In this document: positions 60,863 to 64,000 of the stretch, one piece after another
How the letters are laid out: every line of letters starts with the position of its first letter
How positions within the stretch are numbered: the stretch's first letter is position 1
Source of the DNA: Verrucomicrobiales bacterium
Lineage (GTDB): Bacteria; Verrucomicrobiota; Verrucomicrobiia; Verrucomicrobiales; V1-33
Length of the DNA: 64,000 nucleotides
NCBI GenBank assembly: GCA_028293125.1
Contig: JAQGPJ010000026.1
Span: 1-64,000 of the forward strand
Reading direction: 5' to 3'
Notes under the pieces: model-generated
What the model was told of the DNA's origin: nothing
Database searches by the model: none
The model's input: only the letters and a program-made list of their open reading frames with translations
Program-made: the position numbers and the translations under genes

Positions 60863-62296
60863 ATGACATTCATGAATCCCATTCCCAATGTCCTCGCTGA
60901 ACGCTACGCCTCCCCCGCCATCACCGGCATCTGGTCGCCGGAGGGCAAGGTGCGGCTCGAGCGCGAGCTGTGGATCGCGGTGATGAAGGCGCAGAGGGAG
61001 CTCGGACTGGACATTCCCGCGGAGGCCATCGCCGACTACGAGCGCGTGCGTGACAGCATCGACACTGCCTCCATCGCCCGCCGCGAGCGCCAGACCCGGC
61101 ATGACGTGAAGGCCCGCATTGATGAATTCTGCGAACTGGCCGGCCACGAGCATATCCACAAGGGCATGACCAGCCGGGACCTGACGGAAAATGTGGAGCA
61201 GCTGCAAATCTTTCGCTCCCTGGAGGTCATCCGCCTGAAAAGCATCGCCGCCTTCGCCGCGCTGTGCGACCGCGCCCGGGAAAACCGCGATATCATCCTC
61301 ACCGCCCGCACCCACAATGTCGCCGCCCAGCCCACCACCCTGGGCAAGCGTCTGGCCATGTTCGCGGAGGAGCTGGCGGGTGGCCTGACCGCGCTGGAGC
61401 ATCTCATCCAGAGCTATCCGGTGCGCGGACTGAAGGGGGCCACGGGCACCCAGCTGGATCAGATCAATCTTTTCGGCGGCGATTTCATGAAAGTCAGCGC
61501 CTTGGAATCCCAAATCGCCCACCACCTGGGCCTTCCCGCCGCCTTCATCGCTGTCGGCCAAGTGTATCCCCGCAGCCTCGATTTCCGGGTGGTCAGCACC
61601 CTCTGCGATCTTGGCAGCGGTCCCTCCAGCTTCGCCAAAACCCTGCGGCTGATGGCGGGGCATGAACTGGCCAGCGAGGGCTTTTCTCCTGGTCAGACAG
61701 GCTCCAGCGCTATGCCCCACAAAATGAACAGCCGGTCCTGTGAGCGCATCAACGGCTTCCACACCATCCTCAAGGGCCACGTCACCATGGCCGCCGGGCT
61801 GGCGGGGGATCAGTGGAACGAGGGGGACGTCTCCTGCTCCGTGGTCCGCCGCGTGGTGCTGCCGGACGCCTTTTTCGCCTTGGACGGCCTGCTGGAGACC
61901 ACGCTCACCGTCCTGCGGCAGATGGAGGTGTTCCCCGCCGTCATCGCCCGCGAGACCGAGCGCTATCTGCCCTTCCTGCTGACCACCACCTTCCTGATGG
62001 AGGCCGTGAAAAACGGGGTGGGCCGCGAAACCGCGCACGAGGCCATCAAGGAGCACGCCATTGCGGCCGTGCGCGGGCTGCGCGACGGCTCGGTGACGGA
62101 GAACGACGTTCTGAAGCGCATCGCCGGCGATTCCCGCCTGAATCTGAGCCGCGCCCGGCTGGATGAGCTTTTCGCCGCCGGAGCCAACAAGACCGGCGCC
62201 GCCACCGTGCAGGTGAATGCCATCGCCGCTCTGGCGAATGACTGGCTGGCCAAATACCCCGCCGCCGCCGGCGTGCAGCCGGGCGAGATTCTGTAA
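60863..62296 (+). CDS. purB: Adenylosuccinate lyase
   Basis: A 477-residue enzyme of the fumarase/aspartase superfamily, acting twice in purine synthesis (SAICAR to AICAR and adenylosuccinate to AMP). Conserved blocks: SPEGKVRLERELWIAVMKAQ, HIHKGMTSRDLTENVEQLQ (with catalytic His near TSxD), RTHNVAAQPTTLGKRLAMF (catalytic His), and the signature loop SPGQTGSSAMPHKMNSRSCE. The ATG at 60863 was chosen; a second at 60872 is 3 codons later. It ends at a shared terminator facing the DUF819 gene. Confidence 0.95.
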   Translation: MTFMNPIPNVLAERYASPAITGIWSPEGKVRLERELWIAVMKAQRELGLDIPAEAIADYERVRDSIDTASIARRERQTRHDVKARIDEFCELAGHEHIHKGMTSRDLTENVEQLQIFRSLEVIRLKSIAAFAALCDRARENRDIILTARTHNVAAQPTTLGKRLAMFAEELAGGLTALEHLIQSYPVRGLKGATGTQLDQINLFGGDFMKVSALESQIAHHLGLPAAFIAVGQVYPRSLDFRVVSTLCDLGSGPSSFAKTLRLMAGHELASEGFSPGQTGSSAMPHKMNSRSCERINGFHTILKGHVTMAAGLAGDQWNEGDVSCSVVRRVVLPDAFFALDGLLETTLTVLRQMEVFPAVIARETERYLPFLLTTTFLMEAVKNGVGRETAHEAIKEHAIAAVRGLRDGSVTENDVLKRIAGDSRLNLSRARLDELFAAGANKTGAATVQVNAIAALANDWLAKYPAAAGVQPGEIL

Positions 62297-62354
62297 AAGC
62301 AGCCGGAGCCGGGCTGTCCTCCGCATGGAGGCGGAATCCGTGGATTCCTTATCA

Positions 62355-62396
62355 AAATGCCCCTTCCCGCTTTAAACCCAGCGGGAAGGGGCCATT
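62355..62396. terminator. Bidirectional terminator between purB and DUF819
   Basis: Perfect 12-bp stem CCCCTTCCCGCT / AGCGGGAAGGGG, extended by AAAATG / CCATTTT with a one-base bulge, giving U tracts on both strands between convergent genes. Confidence 0.88.
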
Positions 62397-63623
62397 TTAT
62401 TTCCGCAGGAAAAATTCGATCACCATAATCCCCAGCGGGGTGCCGACAATGTAGCCGTAGAGGCCGATGAGCAGACCGGGCAGGACGAGGCGGGACCAGC
62501 CGGCGCTGACGGCCATGGCGGCGGCGGTGGGGGGACCGCCCAGGGTGGCGTTCATGGCCAGGAGCAGTTCCTCCAGATTCACCTTCAGGAGCTTCCCGGC
62601 CGCTAGGGCGAAGCCCACATTGAACAAGGCGATAACCGTGCAGAAGACAAACAGCAGCGGGGTCTTGGTCAGCACCAGCCAGAGGTCGGCGGGCAGACCG
62701 AGCGTAAATAAGAAAAGCATCAGCATCCAGGAGCCGAACTCATCCATGCCGTTGACCTTTTTCAGCGGCTTCGCCAGCACCGTGGCCAGGATCAGGGAGA
62801 TGCTGGTCAGCAGCACGAAGCGGTTGGTGCAGAGCGCGGCCAGCATTTTAAAGCCGGTGCCGGCTTGGGAGATGTCGCCAAACGCCGCCTTCAGACCCCG
62901 CTCCGCCCCGAAGGCCAGGGCCAGGGCGATGAAGGCGAATCCAAACGCTTGGGCGATGTCAAAAACAGAGACGCTTTTGCGCTCGGTGTGCTCCGCCACC
63001 ACGCTGGCCCCCTGCCCTTCGGGCGCCGCTTTCTCCGCTTCCTTGATATGGGGATGCGGATACCGGGCACGGAACCATTTGCTGGCTGCAATCGACAACA
63101 TCATCACAAAAAAGCCGGCCATCACAAAATTGTCCGCCACCAGCAGCGGGCTGGTGAGGGACTCGCTGATGCTGTAGCTGTTTTTGATGGCGAAGAAGTT
63201 GACGCCGCCGCCCACGTAGCTGGCAGTCATCAGGCCTGCGGAATGTTCAATTTCCGGCGACTGGATCCAGGGACGCATGGCGGTCACAGCCACAGCGGTG
63301 CCGATCAGAGTGCCAATAGCCGCCAGATTCACGGCGATGAGCGGTCCGCGTCCGGAGCGCAGGATTTCCCGCACGTTGGCCCGGGCCAGCAGCAGCGGCA
63401 CCGCCAAGGGCACCAGCCATTTCTCCACGATATTGTAAACGTCCGCCTCCAGCGGCATGATCCGGGTGTTGGACAGGATCATGGCGATGAGCAGGGCGAT
63501 CACCGCCGCGCTCAGCCGCGCCGCCCATTTGTAGGTCTGCTCCAGCCAGATGGCCAGAGCCGCCCCGCAGGTGATCACGGCCCAGAGTGTGGCGGAGTCG
63601 TCGGGCGAAATGAGGGAGGTCAT
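62397..63623 (-). CDS. DUF819-family integral membrane protein
   Basis: A 408-residue protein with about ten membrane helices. It reads LWAVITCGAALAIWLEQTYK, SAAVIALLIAMILSNTRIMP, KWLVPLAVPLLLARANVREI and the first family motif TASYVGGGVNFFAIKNSYSI. A cytoplasmic loop (about 190-220) separates the halves. The second inverted-like motif is AMNATLGGPPTAAAMAVSAG, then LVLPGLLIGLYGYIVGTPLG. The two-fold architecture resembles secondary transporters. It directly follows the dipeptide epimerase gene on the same strand (38 bp), suggesting transport of a dipeptide or muropeptide product; the substrate is inferred from this pairing. Confidence 0.88.
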   Translation of the reverse strand: MTSLISPDDSATLWAVITCGAALAIWLEQTYKWAARLSAAVIALLIAMILSNTRIMPLEADVYNIVEKWLVPLAVPLLLARANVREILRSGRGPLIAVNLAAIGTLIGTAVAVTAMRPWIQSPEIEHSAGLMTASYVGGGVNFFAIKNSYSISESLTSPLLVADNFVMAGFFVMMLSIAASKWFRARYPHPHIKEAEKAAPEGQGASVVAEHTERKSVSVFDIAQAFGFAFIALALAFGAERGLKAAFGDISQAGTGFKMLAALCTNRFVLLTSISLILATVLAKPLKKVNGMDEFGSWMLMLFLFTLGLPADLWLVLTKTPLLFVFCTVIALFNVGFALAAGKLLKVNLEELLLAMNATLGGPPTAAAMAVSAGWSRLVLPGLLIGLYGYIVGTPLGIMVIEFFLRK

Positions 63624-63661
63624 GGTGTGGTGGTCCGAAGGAGTGGAGCGGGCCAGTTCCG

Positions 63662-64000
63662 TCAGGCGAACGCATCCGGCAGCAGCTGGACGCCATTGCC
63701 GTTCTCATCCGGGAAAATGGGTTTCCCTTTCTCCAGCCGGACGCCGGTGGCGATGTCTTTGGCAATAAGCACCGCGCCGTCCATATCCACATAATCCAGC
63801 AGCGGCAGCAGCTGGGCGATGGCGCTGATGCCCACGGAGCTTTCGCTCATGCAGCCCACCATCACCTGCAGTCCGTGTTTCCGCGCCGCGTCGATCATGC
63901 GCCGTCCGGCGGTGAGGCCGCCGGCTTTGGTGAGTTTGATATTGATGCCGTGGAAGCAGCCCGCGCAGCGCTCCACATCCTCCTCCGTCAGGCAGCTTTC
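63662..64000 (-). CDS. Dipeptide epimerase (enolase superfamily), C-terminal part
   Basis: The frame is open from the window edge to a stop at 63662, giving 112 residues of a mandelate racemase/muconate lactonizing-type C-terminal barrel. It reads [20 protein letters not shown] with the general-base Lys in the KxxKxGG-type strand, then [20 protein letters not shown] with the conserved ligand-contacting residues (VGCMxESS), and [20 protein letters not shown]. The MxES and DxDG motifs point to the L-Ala-D/L-Glu epimerase group. It lies upstream of the DUF819 gene and probably recycles murein dipeptides with it. Confidence 0.85.
   Translation of the reverse strand, partial: ESCLTEEDVERCAGCFHGINIKLTKAGGLTAGRRMIDAARKHGLQVMVGCMSESSVGISAIAQLLPLLDYVDMDGAVLIAKDIATGVRLEKGKPIFPDENGNGVQLLPDAFA

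Overview
The window is high-GC bacterial chromosome. Its gene content points to Verrucomicrobiota, or at least the PVC group. Two modules pair a planctomycete-type cytochrome/DUF1549/DUF1553 protein with a Tat-exported DUF1501 protein. There are also very large exported lectin/LamG/Ig proteins, an SHD1-thioredoxin protein, and many Tat (SRRxFL-type) signals. The species cannot be fixed from this sequence. No rRNA, tRNA or CRISPR array was seen.

Layout. (1) 0-7.3 kb: decaying two-component signalling genes. These are a truncated response regulator at the edge, a 121-bp MITE-like insertion, a twice-frameshifted response regulator, a histidine kinase fused to a ferritin-like DUF892 domain, an EF-hand protein, a NarL-type regulator with its PAS/HisKA_3 kinase, and remnants of a KaiC-like gene and a glycosyltransferase. 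(2) 7.3-23.5 kb: a small unknown protein with MoaB/MogA; a minus-strand PSD1-DUF1501-WD40 operon; an ECF sigma/anti-sigma pair; and a plus-strand series of a tandem LamG protein, PSD1 and DUF1501. (3) 23.5-33.2 kb: an accessory scrapyard. It holds an intact vapBC pair with scattered partial copies, a 174-bp copy of the DUF1501 3' end, an IS3-type remnant, two paralogous AlbA_2 (Schlafen-type) proteins on either side of a frameshifted IS5-like element, a DUF6602 cassette bracketed by direct repeats that each carry a truncated small HTH gene, and a decayed lysis-like cluster. (4) 33.2-39.7 kb: a TetR regulator divergent from a complete tripartite RND efflux operon. (5) 40.1-54.5 kb: a four-module lectin/Ig protein, a three-gene operon built on solute-binding and von Willebrand A domains with no transporter, and a 2133-residue alpha-2-macroglobulin-like protein. 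(6) 54.6-64 kb: thiE, a Tat-exported TIM-barrel-like enzyme, DUF4870, SHD1-thioredoxin, an NHL propeller, purB, a DUF819 membrane protein and a partial dipeptide epimerase.

The strongest leads for new biology are the DUF892-kinase fusion, the SBP-VWA operon, the AlbA_2 and DUF6602 island with its repeat-bracketed cassette, and the MITE-like element. Protein family calls were made by reading motifs, without database searches. Functions inferred from context are marked as such.
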